In this document: positions 47,720 through 57,181 of the stretch, piece by piece | Numbering within the stretch: position 1 is the stretch's first letter | Layout of the letters: the number at the start of each line of letters is the position of its first letter | Assembly (NCBI RefSeq): GCF_027594865.1 | Contig: NZ_CP089391.1 | Location: 5,176,501-5,240,500 of the forward strand | Length of the DNA: 64,000 nucleotides | Source of the DNA: Bradyrhizobium xenonodulans | Lineage (GTDB): Bacteria; Pseudomonadota; Alphaproteobacteria; Rhizobiales; Xanthobacteraceae | Direction of reading: 5' to 3' | Made by a program: the position numbers and the translations under genes | Notes under the pieces: model-generated | What the model saw: only the letters and a program-made list of their open reading frames with translations | Database searches by the model: none | Told to the model about the DNA's origin: nothing

Positions 47720-47791
47720 ATATTGACAGTGTAAAGATTTCGCTTGACCAAAATCGCAATCGGCGCTATTTGATCTTTACGATGTAAAGAT
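47720..47791 (+). promoter_or_regulatory. TetR-controlled promoter with two operators (oxygenase gene)
   Basis: O1: ATATTGAC-AGT-GTAAAGAT (47720-47738). Promoter: -35 TTGACC (47744), 17-bp spacer, -10 TATTTG (47767). O2: perfect ATCTTTAC-GAT-GTAAAGAT (47773-47791) directly after -10. The centres of O1 and O2 are 53 bp apart, about five helical turns. The same arrangement recurs at 49492-49562. Confidence 0.85.
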
Positions 47792-47806
47792 AGGGAGGGA
47801 TACGCC

Positions 47807-49204
47807 GTGCAGCACGACGCCATCGCCGAGCGCCGCAACAATATCGCGCCGATCCCATTCGAGGCGGACGCGCCCTTCCTGAAGATCGTCGGCGAATTGC
47901 CGCGCGATCTGAACGGCGTGCTGTACCGCAACGGTCCCAATCCGCAGTTCGAGGCTCCCGGCGCGCACTGGTTCGTCGGCGACGGCATGCTGCATGCCTT
48001 CCATCTCGAGAACGGCCGCGCCAGCTATCGCAACCGCTGGGTCCGTACGCCGAAATGGCTCGCCGAGCACGACGCCGGCCGCGCTCTGTTCGGCGGTTTC
48101 GGCCGCAAGCTGCCGGATGCGCCACAAGACCTCACCGATGGCGGCGTCGCCAACACCAACATCATCTTCCATGCCGGCAAGCTGCTGGCGCTGGAAGAGG
48201 CGCATCTGCCGACCGAGATCGAGCCGGGCACGCTGGCAACGCACGGCTACCACAATTACCAGGGCCGCGTCGCCGGCAGTTTTACCGCGCATCCCAAGAT
48301 CGATCCTGTCACGGGCGAGCTGGTGTTCTTCGGCTACAACGCCGCGGGACCGCTGACGCCCGCCCTCTCCTACGGATCGATCGATGCGTCCGGCAAGGCG
48401 ACGCAATTCGAACGGTTCGAGGCGCCCTATGCCAGCATGGTGCACGACTTCATCGTCACCGAGAACCATGTGCTGTTTCCGATCCTCCCGATCACCGGCA
48501 GCATGGAGCGTGCGATGAGCGGGCGGCCGCCTTACGCCTGGGAGCCGGACAAGGGCGCCTATGTCGGCGTGATGAAGCGCAGCGGCACGGCGAAGGACAT
48601 CGTCTGGTTCCGGGCCGAGGCCTGCTACGTCTTCCACGTCATGAACGCGTGGGAGGACGGCGAGCGCATCATCGCCGACGTCATGCAGTTCGAGGAAGCG
48701 CCGCTGTTTCCGCATCCCGACGGCCGGCCAACCGATCCGGAGAAGTCACGCGCCCGCCACTGCCGCTGGACGTTCGATCTCTCTGGCAATACCGACCGCT
48801 TCCAGCAGACCTATCTCGACGACCTCACCGGCGAATTCCCGCGCATCGACGATCGCCGCGCCGGGCTGAAGAGCCGTCACGGCTGGTACGCCTGCGCCAA
48901 TCCGAAGCTGCCGATGTTCGGCGCGCTCTCAGGCATCGTCCATGTCGACGGCAACGGAAGGCGTCTCGGCCATTATCTGCTGCCGGCCGGCGACACCATC
49001 TCCGAGCCGGTGTTCGTCGAGCGATCGAAGGACGCAGCCGAAGGCGACGGCTGGCTGCTGGCGGTGGTCTGGCGCGCGCGGGAGAACCGCAGCGACCTCG
49101 CCGTGTTCAACGCCACTGATGTCGAGGCCGGCCCCGTCGCGCTGGTGCAACTCGGCCACCGCGTGCCGGATGGCTTTCACGGCAATTGGGTGGGCGCCCA
49201 GTAG
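47807..49204 (+). CDS. Carotenoid-cleavage oxygenase family protein
   Basis: 465 residues from GTG 47807 (GGAGGG upstream). Seven-bladed propeller with four iron-binding His segments: GSFTAHPKIDP, MVHDFIVTENHVLF, YVFHVMNAWEDG and the C-terminal DGFHGNW; N terminus LNGVLYRNGPNPQFE is characteristic. These Fe(II) dioxygenases split carotenoids, apocarotenoids or stilbene-like phenylpropanoids. It is under the O1/O2 operator pair. No carotenoid synthesis genes lie in the window, so an external substrate is likely. Confidence 0.92.
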   Translation: MQHDAIAERRNNIAPIPFEADAPFLKIVGELPRDLNGVLYRNGPNPQFEAPGAHWFVGDGMLHAFHLENGRASYRNRWVRTPKWLAEHDAGRALFGGFGRKLPDAPQDLTDGGVANTNIIFHAGKLLALEEAHLPTEIEPGTLATHGYHNYQGRVAGSFTAHPKIDPVTGELVFFGYNAAGPLTPALSYGSIDASGKATQFERFEAPYASMVHDFIVTENHVLFPILPITGSMERAMSGRPPYAWEPDKGAYVGVMKRSGTAKDIVWFRAEACYVFHVMNAWEDGERIIADVMQFEEAPLFPHPDGRPTDPEKSRARHCRWTFDLSGNTDRFQQTYLDDLTGEFPRIDDRRAGLKSRHGWYACANPKLPMFGALSGIVHVDGNGRRLGHYLLPAGDTISEPVFVERSKDAAEGDGWLLAVVWRARENRSDLAVFNATDVEAGPVALVQLGHRVPDGFHGNWVGAQ

Positions 49205-49242
49205 CTCCCTCGACATCGCGGATGTCACCAAGGAGGTCTCTC

Positions 49243-49506
49243 ATGCATATGCCTTCGATCACTGCGGACTGCCTCGCCGTCCTCGTCCTCATCTGCGCCG
49301 CGCTCACACTCCAGATGATCCGGCTACGGCGGAGCGGCCAGACCATCTTCAACGGCGGCATCTTGCTCGCCCTCGGCCTCTCGATCGCCTGCGCGCTCCC
49401 CGTCCTGCCGCGCCTGCCATGGGCGGAATTCGCTGACGAAATGGCCGAGCAAGCCGTTGCAGCAATTCAGTTTTTGGAAGTCGCCTACGTCATTTTGACA
49501 CTGTAA
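49243..49506 (+). CDS. Small membrane protein downstream of the oxygenase
   Basis: 87 residues from ATG 49243 (AGGAGG 6 nt upstream). Helices at about 8-25 (CLAVLVLICAALTLQMI) and 40-60 (GGILLALGLSIACALPVL) and a third, weaker one at the end. No domain recognised. It lies 38 bp after the oxygenase, so in the same transcript. Its TAA stop lies inside operator O1 of the next promoter (49492-49510). Confidence 0.75.
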   Translation: MHMPSITADCLAVLVLICAALTLQMIRLRRSGQTIFNGGILLALGLSIACALPVLPRLPWAEFADEMAEQAVAAIQFLEVAYVILTL

Positions 49507-49562
49507 AGATTTTACTTGACGCTGCGCCGGCCTAGGATTATTTATCTTTACATCGTAAAGAT
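49492..49562 (+). promoter_or_regulatory. Second copy of the TetR-controlled promoter
   Basis: O1: ATTTTGAC-ACT-GTAAAGAT (49492-49510). -35 TTGACG (49516), 17-bp spacer, -10 TATTTA (49539). O2: perfect ATCTTTAC-ATC-GTAAAGAT (49544-49562). Same order, spacing and operator sequence as 47720-47791, but with different spacer bases, so the conservation is functional, not a recent copy. It drives the membrane-protein pair at 49583. Confidence 0.85.
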
Positions 49563-49582
49563 AAGCCCGACCGAGGCGGCCC

Positions 49583-50167
49583 ATGGCGATTTTCCTGATC
49601 CTCGCGCCCTACGGCGCCTACACGTTCCTGATGCTGGTGACGTCGGCCACTTCAAGCGTGTTCGCGGCCTCCGCAATCTGCCTCGTCACCGTCGCGATCG
49701 ACGTCGCGCGTGGCCGCTCGGTGAAGATTTTGGCGGCGGGCTCGGCGATCGTGTTCGCCGCCATCGGCCTCTACCTCGCGCTGGTCGACCCGACGCTCGG
49801 CACGCTCGGCACGCTCGGCGTCAAGCTGTCGGTCGATATCGGCATCTTCGTCATCTCGCTCGGCTCGATGCTGGTGCGCCGTCCGTTCACGCTGCAATAT
49901 GCGGTTGAATCGGTCCCGGCCGAGACCGCGGCAATCCCCGGCTTCCTCACCGCCAACTACATCATTACCGGCGCATGGACCGCCGCCGCGCTGCTGATGG
50001 CGGCCGCCAACATCGTCCTGCTCTACTTCCCCGGCCTGCCGCTCTGGTCGAGCCTTGCAGTCGCCTTCGCCGCCCGCAACAGCGCGATCTACTTCACAAA
50101 GTGGTATCCCGAGTATCGCCAGATCAAGTACGGTGCGCCCGCTCGCGCACTGCCCCACCCGCGTTGA
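49583..50167 (+). CDS. Multi-helix membrane protein
   Basis: 194 residues with about six helices (LAPYGAYTFLMLVTSATS, SAIVFAAIGLYLALVDPTLG, LSVDIGIFVISLGSMLVRRP, and ITGAWTAAALLMAAANIVLL). The segment RRPFTLQYAVESVPAE and the WxxA...AN pattern recall YciB/IspZ-like proteins, so it may be a distant relative of its neighbour. First gene after the second TetR operator. Function unknown. Confidence 0.78.
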   Translation: MAIFLILAPYGAYTFLMLVTSATSSVFAASAICLVTVAIDVARGRSVKILAAGSAIVFAAIGLYLALVDPTLGTLGTLGVKLSVDIGIFVISLGSMLVRRPFTLQYAVESVPAETAAIPGFLTANYIITGAWTAAALLMAAANIVLLYFPGLPLWSSLAVAFAARNSAIYFTKWYPEYRQIKYGAPARALPHPR

Positions 50168-50188
50168 AGACAGGACACAGGACAGACG

Positions 50189-50743
50189 ATGAAAGACGTA
50201 TTCCGCCGGCTCGTCTCCGACTTCCTCTCCACCATCGTCTTCCTGGTCATCTATCTCGCGACCGACAACGTCATCCTCGCAACCACAGTCGCCATCCTCG
50301 GCGCGATTGGCCAGGTGGTCTGGTCACGCATCAAGGGCCAGACCCTGGGCTACATGACGTGGGCAAGCCTCGGCCTCGTCATCGTGCTCGGCGGCGCAAC
50401 ACTGCTGACCCACGACCCGCGCTTCGTGCTGGCCAAGCCCGCGATCGGACATGTCGCGATCGGCTTCATCATGCTCAAGCGCGGCTGGATGCTGCGCTAT
50501 CTGCCTGCGATCGTGACCGAGACCATTCCGGAATACGTCACCGTCGCGGGCTACGCCTGGGCGGCGCTGATGTTCGTGCTCGCCGCAGGGACCGTCGCCG
50601 TCGCCATGACAGGGGACATGAAGCTGTGGGCCTTCTATATTTCGGTGGTCCTGATCGGCGCGAAGATCGCTGCCTTTGCGATCCAGTATGTTGCCTTCCG
50701 CCTTCTCATCGGCAGCCGCATGCGCGCAGCCGCCCGTGCGTGA
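50189..50743 (+). CDS. YciB/IspZ-family inner-membrane septation protein
   Basis: 184 residues, about five helices: STIVFLVIYLATDNVILATT, TLGYMTWASLGLVIVLGGAT, then THDPRFVLAKPAIGHVAIGF and MFVLAAGTVAVAMTG. The THDPRFVxxKP segment is a hallmark of YciB/intracellular septation protein A, which affects envelope integrity and cell division. Here it is in a TetR-controlled operon, 21 bp after the preceding gene. It is probably a paralog of the housekeeping copy. Confidence 0.85.
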   Translation: MKDVFRRLVSDFLSTIVFLVIYLATDNVILATTVAILGAIGQVVWSRIKGQTLGYMTWASLGLVIVLGGATLLTHDPRFVLAKPAIGHVAIGFIMLKRGWMLRYLPAIVTETIPEYVTVAGYAWAALMFVLAAGTVAVAMTGDMKLWAFYISVVLIGAKIAAFAIQYVAFRLLIGSRMRAAARA

Positions 50744-50849
50744 GGCCGTCAAAGAGAGCGTTAGGCACGCCAACCGAGTTGGGCTATAGGCGTCCCTGGC
50801 CAGCCATGCGGATTGTCGCGAGGCGCCGGAAAAAAGTTGGGAGATACGA

Positions 50850-51146
50850 ATGGCCGTGGACGGCAACTGGACTCTGACCATGACGACGCCCATGGGCGAG
50901 CGCAATGCGACGCTGAGCCTGACGGCCTCCGGCGGCACGCTCACGGGCACGCAGGGTGCGGAAGGCAATACCGCCGAGATTTTCGACGGCACCGTCTCCG
51001 GCGACAACGTCTCCTGGAAGGTCTCGATCACCAACCCGATGCCGCTCACGCTCGAATTCACCGGCACCGTCTCCGGCGACAGCATCAGCGGCGAGATGGG
51101 CATCGGCCCGATGGGCAGTTTTCCGTTCACGGGCGCGCGGGCGTAA
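50850..51146 (+). CDS. Small beta-rich hypothetical protein
   Basis: 98 residues from ATG 50850 (GGGAG upstream), no signal peptide. Alternating strands: GNWTLTMTTPMGERNATLSL, GTLTGTQGAEGNTAEIFDGT, VSGDNVSWKVSITNPMPLTL, then FTGTVSGDSISGEMGIGPMG. It looks like a small beta-barrel. Function unknown. Confidence 0.75.
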   Translation: MAVDGNWTLTMTTPMGERNATLSLTASGGTLTGTQGAEGNTAEIFDGTVSGDNVSWKVSITNPMPLTLEFTGTVSGDSISGEMGIGPMGSFPFTGARA

Positions 51147-51159
51147 CGCCTCACGTCAA

Positions 51160-52086
51160 ATGACCATGCGCGCGCTCCGTCTCATCGCGGCGACGATTCT
51201 GTCTGTCGTGACACAAGCGGCGCGCGCGGACGACACCGAACCGGCGTGGCGCGCAAGCGCGCTCGCCATGGTGCCGGCGGGCCACGTCGCAGGCCTCGCC
51301 TACCGGACCGAAGCCTCGACCGGTTACCTCGCCGTCTATCCCGCGACATCGAACGATCCGAAGACGCCGGCCAGCGTGTTTGCTGCGCGCCAGACCCTCG
51401 TGGTGGCGCTGACGCCGGACGAGAAGCGCGCGGTCTCGGCCGAACTGAAGCCGCGCAGCGGGCCGGACCCTGACAACGACGACACCGATTTCGCAAAGCT
51501 ACACGCCGACCTTGCCGCGAAGCGCCCAACGCTGCCCGAGGGCACCGAGCCCTGCGATCTCGGCGCCTGGTCCATCGACAAGGATCCTGATGGCCTCAAT
51601 GTCCGCGCCGAGCCGTCGGCGAAGGCGCGTGTGCTCGGCACGCTGCCGCCGCCCTACAAGCTGAAGCTCGGCGGCGCCGAGAACACGCCCGACGGCGGCT
51701 GGCTTACCGAATTCCGCATTATCGGCTTCAGGAATGGCTGGTTTCTGATCGAAGGCGCAAAACCGCCGGGCAAGGATTACGAGGACGAAAAGCGCTATCC
51801 GCGCAACGCGCCAAGACCCTATGCGGGACGCGGCTGGGTCGCCTCCAACAAGGTCGGCGCCTCCTACGCCAATGGCGCCACGCGCATGGGCGGCCTGTTT
51901 CAGGCGCCTTTCGTGGATGCCAAATGGATGCCCGCCCAACGCGAGCTCGGCGGCGCAATCGATACCGACGGCGGCCCCAAGCGCATCTTCGCGTGCAGCG
52001 GGCTCTGGGGTCTGGTCGAGAGCCGGGACGGCGTCCGCGGCTGGTGGCGCGCGCTGTGCTCGAACCAGGTCACGAATTGCAGTTGA
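51160..52086 (+). CDS. Secreted SH3-domain protein
   Basis: 308 residues from ATG 51160 (or 51166). Signal peptide to AARA. The centre has a bacterial SH3 segment (LNVRAEPSAKARVLGTLPPP) and the surrounding part has aromatic strands (GWFLIEGAKPPGKDYEDE, GRGWVASNKVGASY). SH3b domains bind peptidoglycan or peptides, so the protein is probably periplasmic. It follows the beta-rich gene by 13 bp. Confidence 0.8.
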   Translation: MTMRALRLIAATILSVVTQAARADDTEPAWRASALAMVPAGHVAGLAYRTEASTGYLAVYPATSNDPKTPASVFAARQTLVVALTPDEKRAVSAELKPRSGPDPDNDDTDFAKLHADLAAKRPTLPEGTEPCDLGAWSIDKDPDGLNVRAEPSAKARVLGTLPPPYKLKLGGAENTPDGGWLTEFRIIGFRNGWFLIEGAKPPGKDYEDEKRYPRNAPRPYAGRGWVASNKVGASYANGATRMGGLFQAPFVDAKWMPAQRELGGAIDTDGGPKRIFACSGLWGLVESRDGVRGWWRALCSNQVTNCS

Positions 52087-52147
52087 GTATTCTCCCTCGC
52101 CCCGCAAGCGGCAAAGCAATGGCGCTTTGCGAGTCCTGAGCGCGCGC

Positions 52148-52276
52148 CTCGTCCTTCGAGACGACCGCTTCGCGGTCTCCTCAGGATGAGGCTAAGCATC
52201 GGTGCTCGTTGAAACTACAGCCGCGCGGTCGGTCCTCATCCTGAGGGCCCGCCAACGGCGGGCGTCTCGAAGGATG
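52148..52276. repeat. Two inverted copies of the TCCTTCGAGAC repeat
   Basis: CTCGTCCTTCGAGACGACCG ... GGTCTCCTCAGGATGAGG (52148-52191) and, inverted, CCTCATCCTGAGGGCCCGCC ... GGGCGTCTCGAAGGATGG (52231-52276). Same family as 2099-2217. It lies between the SH3-domain gene and fumarase, which are convergent. Confidence 0.85.
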
Positions 52277-52337
52277 GCCACAGGCGAAATCGCTCCGCTC
52301 TGCGATGATCCCGCCGCAAGCGGGGCAAGGTGCAGCG

Positions 52338-53993
<1,656 letters not shown>

Positions 53994-54193
53994 GGGGTGA
54001 ATCCAGGGGTTTTGGGCCTCGCGGGCCTCTCAGCATAGAAGCGTTCTAAGCGTATTTTAGTGGGAAAAGAAAGGGAGCGATATGCATAGGAGCCTGGGCT
54101 CGGGCATTGGCAGAGCACGTGGAAATGCTCCGACCCGCCCTTGCACTTCGCGTCCACCGACGCTTGAATGCGTCCCTTAAGGGGCTTTCCATC

Positions 54194-54667
54194 ATGATTT
54201 TCAAACTGAACGTCCGCGGCGCGATCCTGGTCGCCGCCGCCATCACCGGCCTTGTGACCCTCGCCTCGCCTGCCCGCGCTGATCGCTGCGACGACAGCGC
54301 CAAGGAGCTGGCGAACCAGGTCGATCGCCTCAAGGTGAATTTTCGCGCCGCCAACGTCGTCTATCTCTCGCACCCGGCAGCCAAGGAGCTCTCCGTGGGC
54401 TGCCGCGGCGACAAATATTCCATCGAGCTCTACGCCAAGGGCGACCGCAAGCCGACGCCGGAATTCCTTGCGCTGGTGGGCTCGATGGCGGCGATCGTCT
54501 TCACCGTGACCAAGGACGACACCACGACGGGCGCGACACGCTGCCTGAAACGGATGGGCCTGCTCCGCGGCGACAAGGTCGTCATGCGCTACCGCCGGCT
54601 CAACATGGAATGCACCCGCACCAAGACGGACGCGTCCATCGCGATCACGCGCGGCAAGGACGAGTAG
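54194..54667 (+). CDS. Periplasmic hypothetical protein
   Basis: 157 residues from ATG 54194 (AAGGGG upstream). Signal peptide MIFKLNVRGAILVAAAITG to ARAD. The mature part has Cys pairs (RCDDSAKEL, SVGCRGDKYSIEL, TRCLKRMGLLRG, MECTRTKTD), probably disulfide-bonded. No family recognised. Confidence 0.72.
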   Translation: MIFKLNVRGAILVAAAITGLVTLASPARADRCDDSAKELANQVDRLKVNFRAANVVYLSHPAAKELSVGCRGDKYSIELYAKGDRKPTPEFLALVGSMAAIVFTVTKDDTTTGATRCLKRMGLLRGDKVVMRYRRLNMECTRTKTDASIAITRGKDE

Positions 54668-54731
54668 AAGGGGCGCTCGCTCTTTCCACGCGCTCGGCGC
54701 AACGCATCGCGACGCCGCCCACCACACGCTC

Positions 54732-54856
54732 CGTCATTGCGAGCCAACGGGTCCGCGCGAAGCGCGGCCCGATGACAGGCTCCGCGAAATAATCCAGAGT
54801 TCCCTCCGCGAAGACAAACTGGATTGCTTCGCCGCAAGGGCTCCTCGCAATGACGA
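54732..54856. repeat. CGTCATTGCGAG ... CTCGCAATGACG palindromic repeat
   Basis: Outer arms CGTCATTGCGAG and CTCGCAATGACG with inner TAATCCAGAGTTC / CAAACTGGATTGCTTCGC. A relative is at 57061-57178. The 335-bp gap 54668-55002 holds only this element. It is a dispersed non-coding repeat common in this group of bacteria. Confidence 0.85.
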
Positions 54857-55002
54857 GGAGAGATCGCTCACACCCAGCGCGATGGGGCGAGAAAGCAGCA
54901 CATCCCGTCGCACCAATTTCCTCGCATTTTAACGATTGCCTTGAAGGAAATTTCGCTCCTCGCGGTGCAGGGTCAATTGTTTCCATGTGTGAGGATTTGC
55001 GG

Positions 55003-55176
55003 ATGAACGTTTCTACCGTTGCGCCGCCGCCCATCGCGATCGTGGTCCCGAACTACGACACGACCAAGCCGCAGGACGACCAGACCAAGGCCAAGGACAG
55101 CGACCCGACCTACAAGCCGCAGCCGCCCGCGCCGCTGCCGCCGGGACAGGGCACACGGATCGATCAGCTCGCCTGA
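55003..55176 (+). CDS. Small proline-rich hypothetical protein
   Basis: 57 residues from ATG 55003 (GAGGA upstream). PPPIAIVVPNYDTTKPQDDQ, a KAKDSDPTYKPQPPAPLPPG stretch and a short end. Disordered and Pro/Lys-rich; may be a linker-like or envelope peptide. Function unknown. Confidence 0.5.
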   Translation: MNVSTVAPPPIAIVVPNYDTTKPQDDQTKAKDSDPTYKPQPPAPLPPGQGTRIDQLA

Positions 55177-55292
55177 TCAGGCCTCGGCAAGTTGAAACGC
55201 CCGATCCGGTCGATCGGGCTTTTCGCGATTCCGGCCGCATCTTCGCCGGATAGCGGAACCAATATCGTGCGCGGCTGCTCCGGAACCTGCGC

Positions 55293-55967
55293 ATGATTGC
55301 AAGACTGCTGTTGCAGAACACGATCATCACTGTCGCGATAGGCGCGCTGCTGTTCGCCTGCGCCGGGACCTTGCATTGGCCTTCGGCCTGGGTGTTCCTC
55401 GCCACCTGTGCCCTGCTCGGCCCGCTCTGCGGCTGGTGGCTTTATCGGGTAGACCCCGCGCTGCTCGCCGAACGCCTGCGGCCGGTCCTGCAAAAGGACC
55501 AGCCCGCCGCCGACAAGGTGTTCATGACCGTCTTCATGGTTGCGATGCTGGCCTGGCTGGCGCTGATAGGCCTCGACCGGCGTACGCTATCCTCGGACAT
55601 GCCGGTGGCGTTCCAGGTGCTCGGCCTCGTGCTGTTCCTGCTCTCGATGCTGTTCACGCTCTGGGTGTTCCGCGAAAACTCGTTCGCCGCTCCCGTGGTG
55701 AAGCTCCAGGCCGAGCGCGCACAGCACGTGATCTCGACGGGGCCTTACGCGCATGTTCGCCATCCCATGTACAGCGGCATGATCCTGTTCTTCGCCGGCG
55801 TGTCGCTGCTGCTGGGCTCGTGGTGGGGCCTTGTGATGGTGCCGCTCATCCTCGCCCTGTTTGCGGTCCGCATCGGCATCGAGGAGCGCACGCTGCGCGA
55901 GGGCCTGCCGGGCTATTCCGACTATGTGACGCGCGTGCGCTATCGCCTGATGCCCGGCGTGTGGTGA
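55293..55967 (+). CDS. Isoprenylcysteine carboxyl methyltransferase-family protein
   Basis: 224 residues, about five helices. The SAM-binding ICMT motif is GPYAHVRHPMYSGMI, followed by EERTLREGLPGYSDY, a membrane-facing helix of the family. Bacterial members methylate diverse small thiols, lipids or isoprenoids, so the substrate is unknown. It differs from the MddA gene at 8078 in its motif details. Confidence 0.85.
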   Translation: MIARLLLQNTIITVAIGALLFACAGTLHWPSAWVFLATCALLGPLCGWWLYRVDPALLAERLRPVLQKDQPAADKVFMTVFMVAMLAWLALIGLDRRTLSSDMPVAFQVLGLVLFLLSMLFTLWVFRENSFAAPVVKLQAERAQHVISTGPYAHVRHPMYSGMILFFAGVSLLLGSWWGLVMVPLILALFAVRIGIEERTLREGLPGYSDYVTRVRYRLMPGVW

Positions 55968-56082
55968 GCGCATAACGCTCTGCATGGCGCGGAAAAGCGC
56001 ATCGCCTCCTCCGATCGACTGACGTCGCCACAGACGAACCTCGCTAGAGGGAGCCCGCACCCAAATAGCGGGAGACGCGACG

Positions 56083-56268
56083 ATGTTCTGCAAGCCCCCC
56101 TGCCCCGACGAGCCTGATCTCTCTCCCGTTCCCGATGCCTCAGGCAACCGACCCTCCCCACAGCCTGCGCAGGCGCCCGGGGGCCGCGACGTGTTCGGGC
56201 GATTGATCGCGCCCGAAACGGCCGGTCCGGAACGGGGGCTGCCGCCAGCCACCGTCCGGACCGGCTAA
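56083..56268 (+). CDS. Possible small hypothetical protein
   Basis: 61 residues, Pro-rich (PPCPDEPDLSPVPDASGN, RDVFGRLIAPETAGPERG). GGGAG lies 8 nt before ATG 56083. Its end overlaps the GST gene end by 4 bp on the other strand. Composition is low-complexity, so it is only moderately likely to be real. Confidence 0.4.
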   Translation: MFCKPPCPDEPDLSPVPDASGNRPSPQPAQAPGGRDVFGRLIAPETAGPERGLPPATVRTG

Positions 56269-56972
56269 CTATCGAGCTCCTTGTAGCGACGAAAGATGCC
56301 CTGCTCGTTGAAGGGGATACGGCGCTCGCTTGCGAGATAGGCCTTGATGTTCGGCCGCGCGGCGATGCGGTCGTGCAGGCCGACGAGGCCCGGAATATCT
56401 TTCTCGAACGACGTCATGCGTTTGGGGAAGGCGTAGCGCAGCCCGTCGACGATCTGGAACAGCGAGAGATCGACGTAAGTGAGCCTGCGTCCCGTGACAT
56501 AGGCGCCGCCATTGCCGGCGAGAAGCTGCTCGAAATAGCCGAGATATTTCGGCACGCGCTCGTCCCAGAAGTCGGCCGTGCGCTTCTTCGCCGGCGCCTT
56601 CTGGTCCTCATAGTACTGCGAGGGCCCGAGCGGATGATGGGTGTCGTGGATCTCGACCACAAGGTCGGTGATGGTGAGCTGAAGCTGGTGCACCCAGAGT
56701 TTGCCGGCTTCCGTCTTTGGCGCAAGGCCATGACGGCTGCCGAGATAAAGCAGGATGTTGGCGGTCTGGCCGATGACGAGCTTGCCGGCTTTCAGGAACG
56801 GCGGCGCAAAAGGCGGCGAAGCCTCATGCGCGTCCATCATCTTCATCATCGCAGCCGTGCCGCGCGGCCCGCGCGCGACGTCGAGATAGGCTGCGCCCGC
56901 CTCTTCCAGCGCCAGCCGCACATATTCACCGCGCCCCTGGATCTCGGGCCAGTAATAGAGCTCGTATTTCAT
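56265..56972 (-). CDS. Glutathione S-transferase
   Basis: 235 residues. N-terminal thioredoxin-like domain starting MKYELYYWPEIQGRGEYVRL with an active Tyr, then IGQTANILLYLG (cis-Pro region) and the helical C-terminal domain (LLAGNGGAYVTGRRLTYVDL). Conjugates glutathione to electrophiles. Stands alone; ends convergent with the small frame at 56083. Confidence 0.9.
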   Translation of the reverse strand: MKYELYYWPEIQGRGEYVRLALEEAGAAYLDVARGPRGTAAMMKMMDAHEASPPFAPPFLKAGKLVIGQTANILLYLGSRHGLAPKTEAGKLWVHQLQLTITDLVVEIHDTHHPLGPSQYYEDQKAPAKKRTADFWDERVPKYLGYFEQLLAGNGGAYVTGRRLTYVDLSLFQIVDGLRYAFPKRMTSFEKDIPGLVGLHDRIAARPNIKAYLASERRIPFNEQGIFRRYKELDS

Positions 56973-57060
56973 GCAGGAAATCCTCGAGGAGAGCGCCTCA
57001 GGATAAGCCTAGCACGCCTCCGCAAGTTCCGTTGCGGCGAGTCGGAACGTTACCACCACA

Positions 57061-57178
57061 CGTCATTGCGAGCGCAAGCGAAGCAATCCAGCTCATCTCC
57101 GCGGAGAGACTCTGGATTGCTTCGTCACGTCAGCGCAAAATTGCTTTGCAATTTTGTCGCGAGCTCCTCGCAATGCGA
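57061..57178. repeat. CGTCATTGCGAG-type palindromic repeat, second copy
   Basis: CGTCATTGCGAGCGCAAGCG, AAGCAATCCAGC, CTCTGGATTGCTTCGTC and CTCCTCGCAATGCG, with an internal palindrome CAAAATTGC-TTTGCAATTTTG. Same family as 54732-54856. It lies between the GST and the secreted protein gene. Confidence 0.85.
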
Positions 57179-57181
57179 GTC

